Assembly: GCA_020621965.1 (NCBI GenBank)
Contig: JAHRYV010000028.1
Location: forward strand, 1 to 42,794
Source of the DNA: Curvibacter sp.
GTDB lineage: Bacteria; Pseudomonadota; Gammaproteobacteria; Burkholderiales; Burkholderiaceae_C
DNA: 42,794 nucleotides
Reading direction: 5' to 3'
The translations under genes were made by a program, and so were the position numbers. Below are positions 9,292 to 17,396 of this stretch, in pieces; within the stretch, counting starts at the first letter, position 1, and each line of letters begins with the position of its first letter. The notes under the pieces were generated by a model. The model saw only the letters and a program-made list of their open reading frames with translations. It did no database searches and had not been told where the DNA came from.

Positions 9292-9939
9292 TTAGGCGGC
9301 AGCACGTTCAAATTTTCTCAACACGGACGAGTTCTCCACCTCATTGCGAAATGTCTCAATGAGTGAGATCACATCATCATGCAAATCTAAGTACTCGGTG
9401 ACAGAGACGACCAAATCCTCTCCATGTGCAATGTGGTTTCTGGGATTCACAAGATTGGAGTCAATGAAGTTCAACCGAGTAGAAAACTGCTCTCGATCGA
9501 GCCCAAGGGCGGCCAGAATATCGAGCAAGACTTTCGACGAAAGGTTTGACTTGGTATCGATGACGTTTCTATACGGAACATTCGATTGCCTATCGAGTGC
9601 CGTACAGAAGAAGTCTGCAAGCGCGTTGCCGCCCGATACTTTTTCGCTCACCGAGAGCTCAAAGAACCTTGCACGTAACGTCAAGCCAACGAAATTCGGT
9701 GCGAGACGTCGATAGGGAAGTCGATGCGAGGCGACGAACTCCAAATAGTAGGAAGACGCTTTCTTCACAAAACCCTCCCAGTGTGCGTACAGCAACGCAA
9801 CCGCGGAGCGAATCACGACGCGTGATCGCAATTGACCATTCGACTCCTGAACCAGGGCACGAAGGTCACTCAACTCCTTCCTGCGCCAGACAAGATCATC
9901 AGCGATTCGATCAATGAGCTCCTCGGTCGTTCGAATCAT
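9292..9939 (-). CDS. HEPN-family nuclease-like protein (MAE_28990/MAE_18760 type)
   Basis: This 215-residue protein is likely an RNase-type effector. It is mostly helical and has the HEPN signature R-x4-H near residue 168 (NPRNHIAHGE), the dyad that forms the active site in HEPN ribonucleases. The N-terminus (ELIDRIADDLVWRRKELSDL) and the segment ALLYAHWEGFVKKASSYYLE match what I recall of the MAE_28990/MAE_18760 HEPN family, which is often found beside DUF262 genes. It begins 9 nt after the stop of the DUF262 gene, with its Shine-Dalgarno (GAGGGTGG) beginning at that stop, so the two are translationally coupled. Its codon use is AT-richer than the neighbours, a sign of transfer. Confidence 0.8.
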   Translation of the reverse strand: MIRTTEELIDRIADDLVWRRKELSDLRALVQESNGQLRSRVVIRSAVALLYAHWEGFVKKASSYYLEFVASHRLPYRRLAPNFVGLTLRARFFELSVSEKVSGGNALADFFCTALDRQSNVPYRNVIDTKSNLSSKVLLDILAALGLDREQFSTRLNFIDSNLVNPRNHIAHGEDLVVSVTEYLDLHDDVISLIETFRNEVENSSVLRKFERAAA

Positions 9940-9948
9940 TAGCCACCC

Positions 9949-11055
9949 TCACTTACTGAAGAGCTTCCTACCGTAAGGAATCAACCGGGGAAGACGACGA
10001 CTCGCATTTACTCCCGAGGTCGCCCAATCAGTAAATGCCTTGTCTTTCCATACCGAGCGTGCTCGTTCTGAAATCTTCGCTTTTCCGCAAAGCGTTCCAT
10101 TCGCAATGTTGAACGCAACTCCGAGCGCCACAACCTCAAATAAGGACAGCAGGAAACCACCTTCGTGCCTACCTTTTCTTGCGCTATAGCGCCTAAAGGC
10201 ATCATCTTCTAGACACTCATTGAGCAAGGTGAACGTGTCTTCAAACAATTGCTTTGCCGGCGCTCTCTTGAATTTCTTATCTTGCGCAACCTCAGACATC
10301 TTGTCGGTAAGGAATACACCAACATCACCGATTGACTTGACGTCTTGCTCGGGCGCCTGAGCCAGCAACAAAAAGCGCAGGGCGAGTTCTGTGTCGTACG
10401 CCTCCTCAAGCGGCCTGTCGCTTAATGCAGTTGCAGTGACAAATGGCTCAAACTTTGGCAGATCTTTAAGCCACTCAAACAACCCCTTATTTATCATGAC
10501 CAAAAGGCAATTTCTAACCTCTTGTGGACTCAACTCAGAACCGCCAGTGTTGAGCCTCTGAAACAAGTCATATTTTGCCGACTCATCACTTTCTTTTAGG
10601 ACGATGCTCGCAGCGATTTTTGATCGTTTGATTACGAGCTGAAGCTCTTTCGGAAGTGATTTCTTCGGCTCATCTTCGTTGTGCCACTGAATTCCATCAA
10701 GTGCCGGTAGGTACTTTGTGCCTTCCAGGATGAGTGGCTCCGAATTCTTGCCAGTTTCATCCTTCAAAATTCCCATGAACTGAAAGATCGTCGATAAGCG
10801 CTGTAAACCATCCACAACGTCCCAGACTCCATCTTTCCTTTGGCTCACGAATATTGGTGGAAGAGGAATGCCCAGGAGAATTGACTCCACTAGTCCAGCC
10901 TTCTGCGCCGGCGTCCACCGATAGAACCGCTGAAACTCAGGGTGTATGTCAAGCTCGCTGCTTTCGTACATGCTCACCCATTCGCCGATCGACATCGGGT
11001 ATCCATCGGTTTTGATTTCACGTCGCTTCTTGTTGATCTGTTCAAGCAGGCTCAT
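9949..11055 (-). CDS. DUF262 (ParB-like/GmrS-type) domain protein paired with the HEPN gene
   Basis: This 368-residue protein carries the N-terminal DUF262 domain, a ParB-like fold that in GmrSD-type systems hydrolyses nucleotide. Visible family motifs are IHPEFQRFYRWTPAQKAGLVESILLGIPLPPIF and, near residue 84, DVVDGLQRLSTIFQF, a variant of the usual DGQQR motif with Leu in place of the first Gln. FQRLNTGGSELSPQEVRNCL near residue 165 is also typical. The C-terminal half is helical. A Shine-Dalgarno AAGGAA precedes the ATG at 11055. It is the first gene of a two-gene operon with the HEPN protein and is AT-rich for this genome. A phage-defence or toxin-type role is inferred from the pairing. 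Confidence 0.85.
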   Translation of the reverse strand: MSLLEQINKKRREIKTDGYPMSIGEWVSMYESSELDIHPEFQRFYRWTPAQKAGLVESILLGIPLPPIFVSQRKDGVWDVVDGLQRLSTIFQFMGILKDETGKNSEPLILEGTKYLPALDGIQWHNEDEPKKSLPKELQLVIKRSKIAASIVLKESDESAKYDLFQRLNTGGSELSPQEVRNCLLVMINKGLFEWLKDLPKFEPFVTATALSDRPLEEAYDTELALRFLLLAQAPEQDVKSIGDVGVFLTDKMSEVAQDKKFKRAPAKQLFEDTFTLLNECLEDDAFRRYSARKGRHEGGFLLSLFEVVALGVAFNIANGTLCGKAKISERARSVWKDKAFTDWATSGVNASRRLPRLIPYGRKLFSK

Positions 11056-11506
11056 CGGTTGTTCCTTGCGTAAATCGTCTTGGAGTAGTTAGTCGCCACC
11101 GACCTAATTGGCCTTTGGAAGGTCTATCCGTAAGCAACCTTTGTAGACTAAATCAGGTCGGCAGTTGAGACCTGAGTGACTGTACGACCGATTCGTTCCC
11201 ATAGCGAGTAGTTTATCTATCCCAAAGATGGGGGGTGGTAAAGCGCGCTATCACCCCGACTGTACTGATCACCCCTGCCCTCCCCTTGCCTCCGCCGCAT
11301 TCACCGCCTCGATGGCAAACCCCGCCGCCCGCTTGCAGCACGCCACGACCTCGTCGCACTCGGCCTTCAGCGTCACGTCGTCGATGCAGGCGAAGACGCC
11401 ACCACCCAATGCCCAACAGAAGGTCTGCTCCAGCCTGCGGCCTTGCCCCTCCCCCGGCTTTGTGCAAGGATGCCGCCTCTGGTGTCTTCAAATAGGGAGC
11501 AGAACA
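11056..11506. other. Intergenic region between the DUF262 operon and the S8 protease
   Basis: The AT-rich part (11056 to about 11230) should hold the promoter of the DUF262-HEPN operon. It includes the inverted repeat GGTC ... GACC at 11157-11173. The GC-rich part (11269-11460) looks like a degraded coding stretch on the minus strand. The last 50 nt hold the Shine-Dalgarno AGGGAG of the protease gene. No complete gene is seen. Confidence 0.5.
11269..11460 (-). pseudogene. Possible C-terminal remnant of an unrecognised gene
   Basis: One minus-strand frame reads with good codon bias up to a TGA at 11269, ending in the segments TFCWALGGGVFACIDDVTL and KAECDEVVACCKRAAGFAIE. It has a regular hydrophobic pattern and G/C third positions, unlike the other frames here. 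No start codon or promoter goes with it, and the frame loses coding character near 11460, just before the protease gene. It may be the 3' end of a gene cut off when the neighbouring DNA was inserted. The family is unknown. Confidence 0.3.
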
Positions 11507-13558
11507 ATGAACAAGTGGAACTATGTCCTCAGTGCCACGGCGCTGCTGATCGGCGGCCACGCACTGGCCGCCTCGTGGGAACCCCTTCCCTCCGACGAGA
11601 GGTTGCGTCTCAACATTGCGGTCAAGAAGACAGCCGGGGTCAAGATGCTCGGTGTCGAGCCCGGGGACTTGGCAACCCTGCCGCGGATCGGGGGCGCGCC
11701 GGTGCCACCGACCGGGGAGACGAGAGCCAAGGGGGCCATGGAAGCTGGAGCCCCCGAGGAAGTCATCTGGTACGCGTCCGATGCCCAGTCGGCCCCCCGG
11801 CTCAAGAGCACCGAAACGCAGCCCTGCCTGATAGCGGCCGATGCGAAGCTGTCTTCCCGCGCGGATGCCTGGGAGCAGGCCTACGACTGCCTGCGGGCGA
11901 TTGCCTCCGGGACAACGACCGCAGGACAGCCTTACGCGCACAAGCTTCTGGGGGCGCATCCGGGCGTCAAGGTCTTGGCAGTCGAGCCGGTGCTGGATCT
12001 GGTGGTCCCGACAAAGGACAAGTGGCAGTTCACTGGCGACCAGAGCGCCGCCACCCCCGTGCTGCCACCCTCCCCCGTCTGGCCCTCGGGCGCGCCCGGC
12101 TGGCATCTTTCGGCTGACTATTCACAGCTGTCCCCCGCGTACCGGAAGGTCTTCGGCGAAAGCACGGACCGACCAGGGTCGGTTCTGGTGGCCCATCTGG
12201 ACACCGGCTACACACCCGGCGACCCAATGCTGCCGCGCCATCATGACCGCGCATTGAGCAAAACCTGCCAGCGGGACGAGCAAGGCGCCATCAGCTGCCA
12301 GCCTGGGGGACAGGCCCACTGGGACTCGAACGTCCTGCTCGCCAGCCCCGGGCATGGGGCGGCCACGCTGTCGAACCTGGCCGGCGGCTACTACGACAAT
12401 GGCCAGGGGCAGATTCAGATGGGCGGCAACCCCAGTGCCCATGTCTACTCCATCAACATCCACGACACCTTCGTGCACCTGGACAGCCGGCAGATGGCCG
12501 CCGGGATCGAGGCCGCCGTCCACGACCAGGCCGACCTGATCACCTTGAGCCATGGCGGTTTTCCCTCCATGCGGCTGGCGTATGCCGTCGATCTGGCCTA
12601 CACCTCCGGCACCCCGATCTTTGCCGCGTCCGGGGATTTCCTCGAATTCCCTCTTTTCCTGGGCCGCACGTTCCGCTCCGTGGTCTACCCCGCGCGCTAC
12701 AGCCAGGTCATGGGCGTGGCCGGCGTGACGATGAAGGAGGAGAGTTATGGCGACAACCCGAATCTCCTCTGGTGGTTTTCCTTCGGCCCGGGTTATCTCT
12801 CCCGGCTGGGCTCCTGGATGCTGCGCGGCAACTACGGGCCGGCCTCGGTCATGAGCGAGGCGAACTTCATTTCGGCCTACGTGCCCAACATCACGCGCTC
12901 CGATCCCGCCTCGGACAAAGACTACAGGATCGCCAGCAATGGCGGCGGGACTTCACACGCCACACCCCAGGTGGCTGCGGCGGCCTCGCTCTGGCTGGAG
13001 GGCCACAAGGAGTCGCCGCTCAAAGACAAGTGGAGAAGCTGGGAAAAAAGCGAAGCCGTGTACCAGGCCCTGACGCAATCGGCCAAAAAATGTTTTGCCG
13101 ACTACAACGTCGAACACTACGGACAGGGGATCTTGCGGGCCGGTGATGCGCTGGACTGGAAGTATGTGTCTGTGCCGACGGGCCCGGGGCGCATCTCCAG
13201 GACGGGCTCCTCAACGACCGTGCCGCTGGTCAGAAGAGAGGCCGCCGGCCTGGATCTGCCGGGTGTCGTCGAGGCGCTCCGGTCGATCCGGCTGCCGGGG
13301 CAATTCGAGGAGACGGCGATCGAGGCCTTTCACAATGCACTGATCACCGAGCTGGCGCAAGTCATCTTCACCTCGGATGAACTCCAGAGCTTTCTGCAGA
13401 AGTTTCATCTCTGCAAACCCGCGGAGGGGTGTGAACGCTGTACACGCCAGGAGCTGTCGGCCGTGGATCTGGCCCGTCTCGCCGATCTGATCGGAGAAAT
13501 TCCTGACGCCTCCCAAACGCTGAAAGCAGCTCTCAGAACGCTTTGGAGCGCGAAATAA
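11507..13558 (+). CDS. Secreted S8 family (subtilisin-like) serine protease
   Basis: This 683-residue protein has a signal peptide (about 1-22, ending in GHALAA), a long N-terminal part of about 220 residues that may be a propeptide, and a peptidase S8 domain. Catalytic residues are visible: Asp232 in VAHLDTGY, His283 in SPGHGAATL and Ser483 in GGGTSHATP. The residue that normally supports the oxyanion hole is Asn in an SGN motif; here it is Asp377 (FAASGDF), as in a minority of the family. About 130 C-terminal residues follow, with several Cys (CKPAEGCERC). The ATG at 11507 has an AGGGAG Shine-Dalgarno. No transporter or inhibitor gene is adjacent. Confidence 0.9.
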   Translation: MNKWNYVLSATALLIGGHALAASWEPLPSDERLRLNIAVKKTAGVKMLGVEPGDLATLPRIGGAPVPPTGETRAKGAMEAGAPEEVIWYASDAQSAPRLKSTETQPCLIAADAKLSSRADAWEQAYDCLRAIASGTTTAGQPYAHKLLGAHPGVKVLAVEPVLDLVVPTKDKWQFTGDQSAATPVLPPSPVWPSGAPGWHLSADYSQLSPAYRKVFGESTDRPGSVLVAHLDTGYTPGDPMLPRHHDRALSKTCQRDEQGAISCQPGGQAHWDSNVLLASPGHGAATLSNLAGGYYDNGQGQIQMGGNPSAHVYSINIHDTFVHLDSRQMAAGIEAAVHDQADLITLSHGGFPSMRLAYAVDLAYTSGTPIFAASGDFLEFPLFLGRTFRSVVYPARYSQVMGVAGVTMKEESYGDNPNLLWWFSFGPGYLSRLGSWMLRGNYGPASVMSEANFISAYVPNITRSDPASDKDYRIASNGGGTSHATPQVAAAASLWLEGHKESPLKDKWRSWEKSEAVYQALTQSAKKCFADYNVEHYGQGILRAGDALDWKYVSVPTGPGRISRTGSSTTVPLVRREAAGLDLPGVVEALRSIRLPGQFEETAIEAFHNALITELAQVIFTSDELQSFLQKFHLCKPAEGCERCTRQELSAVDLARLADLIGEIPDASQTLKAALRTLWSAK

Positions 13559-13671
13559 CTCAAGGCGCCGCCGCGGCGTTGTTTCTCCAGCCAGCGGCAG
13601 GCGTGAAGCCTCACCCAGGGTTCACACGGGGACCCTGCAGAGTCGCCCCCTTGAACACTCGGGGCGTGCCC

Positions 13672-13818
13672 TTACAGCCGTCGCCCTTGGATGACGCGGA
13701 CCAGGATCACCACCACCGCGATGACCAGCAGGAGGTGGATGAACCCGCCCATGGTGTACGAGGAGACGAGCCCCAGAAGCCACAGGACCAGCAGGATGAT
13801 TGCAATGGTTTCAAGCAT
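13672..13818 (-). CDS. 48-residue lmo0937-type membrane protein (DUF5670-like)
   Basis: This tiny protein begins MLETIAIILLVLWLLGLVSS and ends VVVILVRVIQGRRL. Two hydrophobic segments (about 4-20 and 28-42) are separated by the turn YTMGGFIH, which matches the widespread lmo0937 family of small stress-associated membrane proteins. It starts 9 nt after the stop of the lipoprotein gene, with a Shine-Dalgarno (AGGAGCAG) overlapping that stop, so the two form an operon. Biochemical function is not known. Confidence 0.82.
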   Translation of the reverse strand: MLETIAIILLVLWLLGLVSSYTMGGFIHLLLVIAVVVILVRVIQGRRL

Positions 13819-13827
13819 GTTCTGCTC

Positions 13828-14058
13828 CTATTTCTTCGGGTCGCTTTTGGTGGCGTCCTGCAGGTCCTCACCCGCCTTTTCGATCTTCTCGCCTGCCTTC
13901 TCTTTCACTTCATCGATTTTCTCGGCAGACTTCTCCACCGCCTGGTCGATTTTCTTGCCGGCCGTTTCGGCCGGGCCTTCCTGCTTCTGGCAGCCGGACA
14001 GCGCCGCGAGCAAGGCCGTCGTCACGACGGCTACCCCCATGGTCATCTTGAGTTTCAT
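13828..14058 (-). CDS. Small lipoprotein with an amphipathic Lys/Glu-rich tail
   Basis: This 76-residue protein has a signal peptide with lipobox ALSGC (Cys23). The mature part is a single Lys/Glu/Ala/Asp-rich stretch with a repeating pattern (KIDQAVEKSAEKIDEVKEK, then AGEKIEKAGEDL). It should form an amphipathic helix, much like LEA-type or apolipoprotein-like stress proteins. It is first in a two-gene operon with the lmo0937-type protein and diverges from the YihY gene, with about 190 nt of shared upstream DNA. A role in envelope protection is inferred from composition and neighbours. Confidence 0.75.
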   Translation of the reverse strand: MKLKMTMGVAVVTTALLAALSGCQKQEGPAETAGKKIDQAVEKSAEKIDEVKEKAGEKIEKAGEDLQDATKSDPKK

Positions 14059-14252
14059 CAGTTACCCCTTCTGGTCAGCGAACTACGCATAGATCAGTCT
14101 GACCTTAAGCGCTTGGGCGGCGTTTGACCGTGCGATACCGAACAGAGTGTGGCGGCACCGATAGTCAATACTGGCTGCCCATCAACAGTTTCAGCCTCCG
14201 ATCGCCCGCTTGAGCCGCACCTGTTCAAGATTGGATCGGGTGGCGACTTCTT

Positions 14253-15122
14253 ATGCAATGGCGCGCCGACACCGTCTGGAGCCTGCTCAGACAGACGGCC
14301 CAATCGTGGCTGGACGACCGCGCGCCGAGCATGGGGGCGGCGCTGGCGTACTACACCTTGTTCTCATTGGCCCCGCTGTTGCTGATCGTCATCTCCGTGG
14401 CCGGTCTGATCTTTGGTGAGGACGCGGCCCGGGGCGAGATCACGCTGCAGCTCCAGACCCTGATGGGCGACGCCGGCGCGCGGGCGGTGCAGGATTTGCT
14501 GACCAGCGTGCGTCAGCCGGCTGAGGGCTCATTCGCCACGGTGGTGGGTCTGCTCCTGCTGTTGGTGGGCGCCACGAGCGTGTTCGCGGAATTGCAGGAT
14601 GCGCTGGATCGAATCTGGCGTGTCCCGGCGCGTGTCCCGTCGAACGGCTGGCTGGCGCTGCTGCGTGCGCGGCTGCTTTCTTTCGGGATGATTCTTGCCA
14701 TCGGGTTTCTTCTGACCGTGTCGCTGGTCGTCAGTGCAGCGCTGGCGCTCGTGGGCCGATCGGTCGAGCCACTCTTTGGCGGATGGTATGTGGTGGGAGC
14801 AGCGGCCAATGCCATCGGCGGCTTCGCGCTGGCAGCCGCCATGTTTGCGCTTATCTACAAGGTGCTGCCCCGGGCGCACGTCCATTGGAGCGACGTCTGG
14901 ACCGGGGCCCTGTTTACCGCCATACTTTTCACCTTCGGCCGGCTGGTGATCAGCCTCTACATCAACCGCTTCGGCGTGAGCTCCGGTTTTGGTGCCGCCG
15001 GCTCACTGGTGATCGTTCTGCTGTGGGTTTATTACTCGGCCCAGGTTTTCCTTTTCGGCGCAGAATTCACCTGGGTCTATGCCCATGCCTGTGGTTCACG
15101 CAAGCCGGCGGTCCGCACGTGA
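14253..15122 (+). CDS. YihY/BrkB family inner-membrane protein
   Basis: This 289-residue protein has the YihY/virulence factor BrkB signature near the start (RAPSMGAALAYYTLFSLAPL) and about six membrane helices (near residues 30-50, 95-115, 140-165, 180-205, 215-235 and 245-270). Further family features are LQDALDRIWRVP near residue 115 and the C-terminal segment QVFLFGAEFTWVYA. The family was once annotated as ribonuclease BN, which is not supported here. The biological role is unclear. It precedes the universal stress protein by about 50 nt in the same direction and may be co-transcribed. The Shine-Dalgarno at 14253 is weak. Confidence 0.9.
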   Translation: MQWRADTVWSLLRQTAQSWLDDRAPSMGAALAYYTLFSLAPLLLIVISVAGLIFGEDAARGEITLQLQTLMGDAGARAVQDLLTSVRQPAEGSFATVVGLLLLLVGATSVFAELQDALDRIWRVPARVPSNGWLALLRARLLSFGMILAIGFLLTVSLVVSAALALVGRSVEPLFGGWYVVGAAANAIGGFALAAAMFALIYKVLPRAHVHWSDVWTGALFTAILFTFGRLVISLYINRFGVSSGFGAAGSLVIVLLWVYYSAQVFLFGAEFTWVYAHACGSRKPAVRT

Positions 15123-15173
15123 GAGCACACGCCGCCATCCGATGTCACTTATCCCGCACTGAAAGGACGCCCC

Positions 15174-15617
15174 ATGTACAAGAAGATTCTGGTGGCCACC
15201 GATGGCACGAAGCTGTCCCGAAAGGCGGTCGAGGCCGCATCGGCGTTGGCGGTGGAGTTCGACGCGGTGCTGACGATCGTCCGCGTGGTTCCTCCCTATC
15301 AAAAGACTTTCTTTGATGGATCGTCCGTGCTCAGCATCAAGGAAATGACGGCGATAGAGAAGGAATGGGAAGACAAGGCACAGGCATCGCTCAATCAACT
15401 GCTGAAGACCACGGTCGCCAAGCACATCAGTGTCAATACCGTCGTCACAAAATCCAGCAATGTGTCGGATGCCTTGCTCAAGGTTGCGAAGAAATCGAAG
15501 GCGGACCTGATCGTGATGGCCTCGCATGGGCGGGGTGGCATCAAGCGTGTGCTGATCGGCAGCGAGACGCTTCAAGTCCTGACGCATTCCGAGATCCCCG
15601 TGCTGGTCATACGCTGA
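15174..15617 (+). CDS. Universal stress protein (UspA family)
   Basis: This 147-residue single-domain Usp begins YKKILVATDGTKLSRKAVEA, the standard first strand and loop. It ends with an ATP-binding type motif, SHG, nine residues, then GS (SHGRGGIKRVLIGSETLQVL), where Ala replaces the usual first Gly, followed by IPVLVIR. The ATG at 15174 has the Shine-Dalgarno AAGGACG. Its neighbours (YihY, a stress-type lipoprotein and the lmo0937-type protein) point to a general or envelope stress group. Confidence 0.93.
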   Translation: MYKKILVATDGTKLSRKAVEAASALAVEFDAVLTIVRVVPPYQKTFFDGSSVLSIKEMTAIEKEWEDKAQASLNQLLKTTVAKHISVNTVVTKSSNVSDALLKVAKKSKADLIVMASHGRGGIKRVLIGSETLQVLTHSEIPVLVIR

Positions 15618-15660
15618 GAGCTCCGCGCTCGCCAGCCTTGATGGACTCCAGGTGAGCACG

Positions 15661-15738
15661 TCAACCCAGAACCTCAGCACCATGGCGCCGGTACGGGCTC
15701 ACCGCCTCCACATTCTTCGGTGACACGTTCCCCGGCAT
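15661..15738 (-). pseudogene. C-terminal remnant of a GNAT acetyltransferase
   Basis: The 25 codons before a TGA at 15661 read NVSPKNVEAVSPYRRHGAEV, which closely resembles the GNAT C-terminal segment NVSPRNVQAVNLYRRYGAVV of the intact gene at 16932-17318. Nothing upstream continues the GNAT fold, and the next 65 nt lead straight into the end of rsgA. It is best read as the leftover 3' end of a second GNAT copy, so rsgA is flanked by related sequences on both sides. Confidence 0.6.
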
Positions 15739-15803
15739 GAAACTGCACCGACCAACCGGTGCCCCTCCAGCGGGCAAAGCGCTGAACCGGCGTTGATCGG
15801 CCC

Positions 15804-16859
15804 TCAGTCCCGCTGCTTCTTGTAGGTGTGGAGAAAGCGGCCGAAGTCCCGATCCTTCTTGCGCCGCTCCTGCTGAGACAGGTCGTGAAACTCGGACTCC
15901 TTGCGCAGCTTCTGGTAGTTGCGCAGATGCGCTTCGCTGAGTTCCTGGCGCTCGACGGCGGCACGCACCGCGCAACCCGGCTCGCCGCCATGGGTGCAGT
16001 CGGGGTAGCGGCACTGGGCGGCCAGGGCGTGAATGTCGGCAAAGGTGTCGGTGATGCCTTCGCCGGCACCCAGCAGGCCCAACTCGCGCATGCCCGGCAT
16101 GTCGATCAGCATGCCACCGTGCGCCAGCACGATGAGGTGGCGGCGGGTGGTGGTGTGGCGCCCCTCGCCCGTGTGGCTGACCTCCCCCGTGGCCAACATC
16201 TCGCCACCGAGCAGGCGGTTGATGAGCGTGGTCTTGCCCACGCCCGAGGAGCCGAGCAGGCAGTAGGTCTTGCCGGGGGCCAGGCGCTGGCGCACTTCGT
16301 CCACGCCGGCGCCGGTGACGTTGCTGAGGCAGACGATGGGCGCCTCCACGCCGATGCCGCGGATGCGATCGATCAGGGCCTGCAGTTCTTGCGGGCTGAC
16401 CAGATCGGTCTTGGTGAGCAGCACCACGGGGGCGATCCGGCCGTCGCGCACCATCACCAGATAGCGCTCCAGCCTCGGGAGGTTGAAGTCGAAGTGGCAG
16501 GACTGCACGATGAAGGCCACGTCGATATTGGCCGCGATCATCTGGAACTCCACGTCGCGGCCGGCGGCCTTGCGGCGCAGGAAGGTGCGGCGCGGCAGCA
16601 CGTGGTGGATGCTGGCCTGCGTGCCGCCATCGCGGTAGTGCACACACACCCAGTCGCCCACGCAGGGCAGCTCGGCAGACGATTCGGCGAGATGAAGAAA
16701 CTTGCCGGTCAGCTCGGCGGGGATCTCGCCCTCTTCGCCGCGCACCAGATAGCGGCCGCGGTCCACCGCGGTGACGCGGGCCGGGGCCAGGTCCGGGCCA
16801 CAAAGTGCCACGGCCTGCTGCGCCAACTCGCCATCCAGGCCCAGTTCTTCAAGCGTCAT
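15804..16859 (-). CDS. rsgA: Ribosome small-subunit-dependent GTPase A
   Basis: This 351-residue GTPase assists late 30S ribosome maturation. It has the N-terminal OB-fold region (to about residue 100) and a circularly permuted GTPase domain, in which the G4 motif (LLTKTDLV, about 148) comes before the P-loop (GSSGVGKTT, about 203) and G3 (DMPGMREL). The C-terminal zinc module follows (CRYPDCTHGGEPGC). This order is diagnostic of RsgA/YjeQ. The terminal 40 residues are charged (QQERRKKDRDFGRFLHTYKK). An ATG start at 16859 gives full length. Confidence 0.95.
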   Translation of the reverse strand: MTLEELGLDGELAQQAVALCGPDLAPARVTAVDRGRYLVRGEEGEIPAELTGKFLHLAESSAELPCVGDWVCVHYRDGGTQASIHHVLPRRTFLRRKAAGRDVEFQMIAANIDVAFIVQSCHFDFNLPRLERYLVMVRDGRIAPVVLLTKTDLVSPQELQALIDRIRGIGVEAPIVCLSNVTGAGVDEVRQRLAPGKTYCLLGSSGVGKTTLINRLLGGEMLATGEVSHTGEGRHTTTRRHLIVLAHGGMLIDMPGMRELGLLGAGEGITDTFADIHALAAQCRYPDCTHGGEPGCAVRAAVERQELSEAHLRNYQKLRKESEFHDLSQQERRKKDRDFGRFLHTYKKQRD

Positions 16860-16931
16860 GGCGCGAGTGTGGCACAGTCGCTGGCCGCCAGGGGGAGGCC
16901 GTCACGAGGGTGGGGCTTGCCTGCACGCGAG

Positions 16932-17318
16932 TCACAGGCCCAGCGCAATCCGATGGTCCGAATGCCCGCCCTCCTGCTCCGGCGGCAGCACCACGGCCCC
17001 GTAGCGCCGGTAGAGATTCACCGCCTGCACATTCCTGGGCGACACGTTCTCCAGCGTGAAGGTGGCGCAGCCGCGCGCGCGGGCGGCGGCGATGAGGGTG
17101 CCGATGGCCAGGCTGCCGTAGCCCTGGCGGCGCCAGGCGGGCACGGTGACGATGTTGCTGACGCGAAAGTCCTGGCCACTGACCAGGCCTATGCTCTCCA
17201 GCACCTCGTGCCCGCCCACGACCAACTTGAAGGTGTACGTGGGCTCATCCGCCCCACCCCAGTAGTGCAGACGCATCTCGATCCGGTTCTGATCCAGCTT
17301 CTTGCTGAACGGCCACAT
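16932..17318 (-). CDS. GNAT family N-acetyltransferase
   Basis: This protein of about 128 residues would transfer an acetyl group from acetyl-CoA to an unidentified amine. The core motif A lies near residues 60-85 (VTVPAWRRQGYGSLAIGTLI), with the Q/R-x-x-G-x-G/A type CoA loop RRQGYG. Motif B follows (TLENVSPRNVQAVNLYRRYG). The start at 17318 is preferred because an AAGGGGG stretch lies upstream and the protein then begins MWPFSKKLDQNRIEMRL. An upstream in-frame start at 17366 is possible. A remnant of a paralogue lies at 15661-15738. Confidence 0.85.
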   Translation of the reverse strand: MWPFSKKLDQNRIEMRLHYWGGADEPTYTFKLVVGGHEVLESIGLVSGQDFRVSNIVTVPAWRRQGYGSLAIGTLIAAARARGCATFTLENVSPRNVQAVNLYRRYGAVVLPPEQEGGHSDHRIALGL

Positions 17319-17396
17319 CGCCAGCCCCCTTGTTCGGTGCGGGCCAGTATAGACAGCCGGGCGCACACCAGACCGGCGAGCCGGGCGAGGCGCGGC

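Noticed and set aside
14253..15122. Naming the YihY/BrkB protein ribonuclease BN
   Set aside because: That old name came from a mis-assignment of the family; the protein is an integral membrane protein with no nuclease motif.
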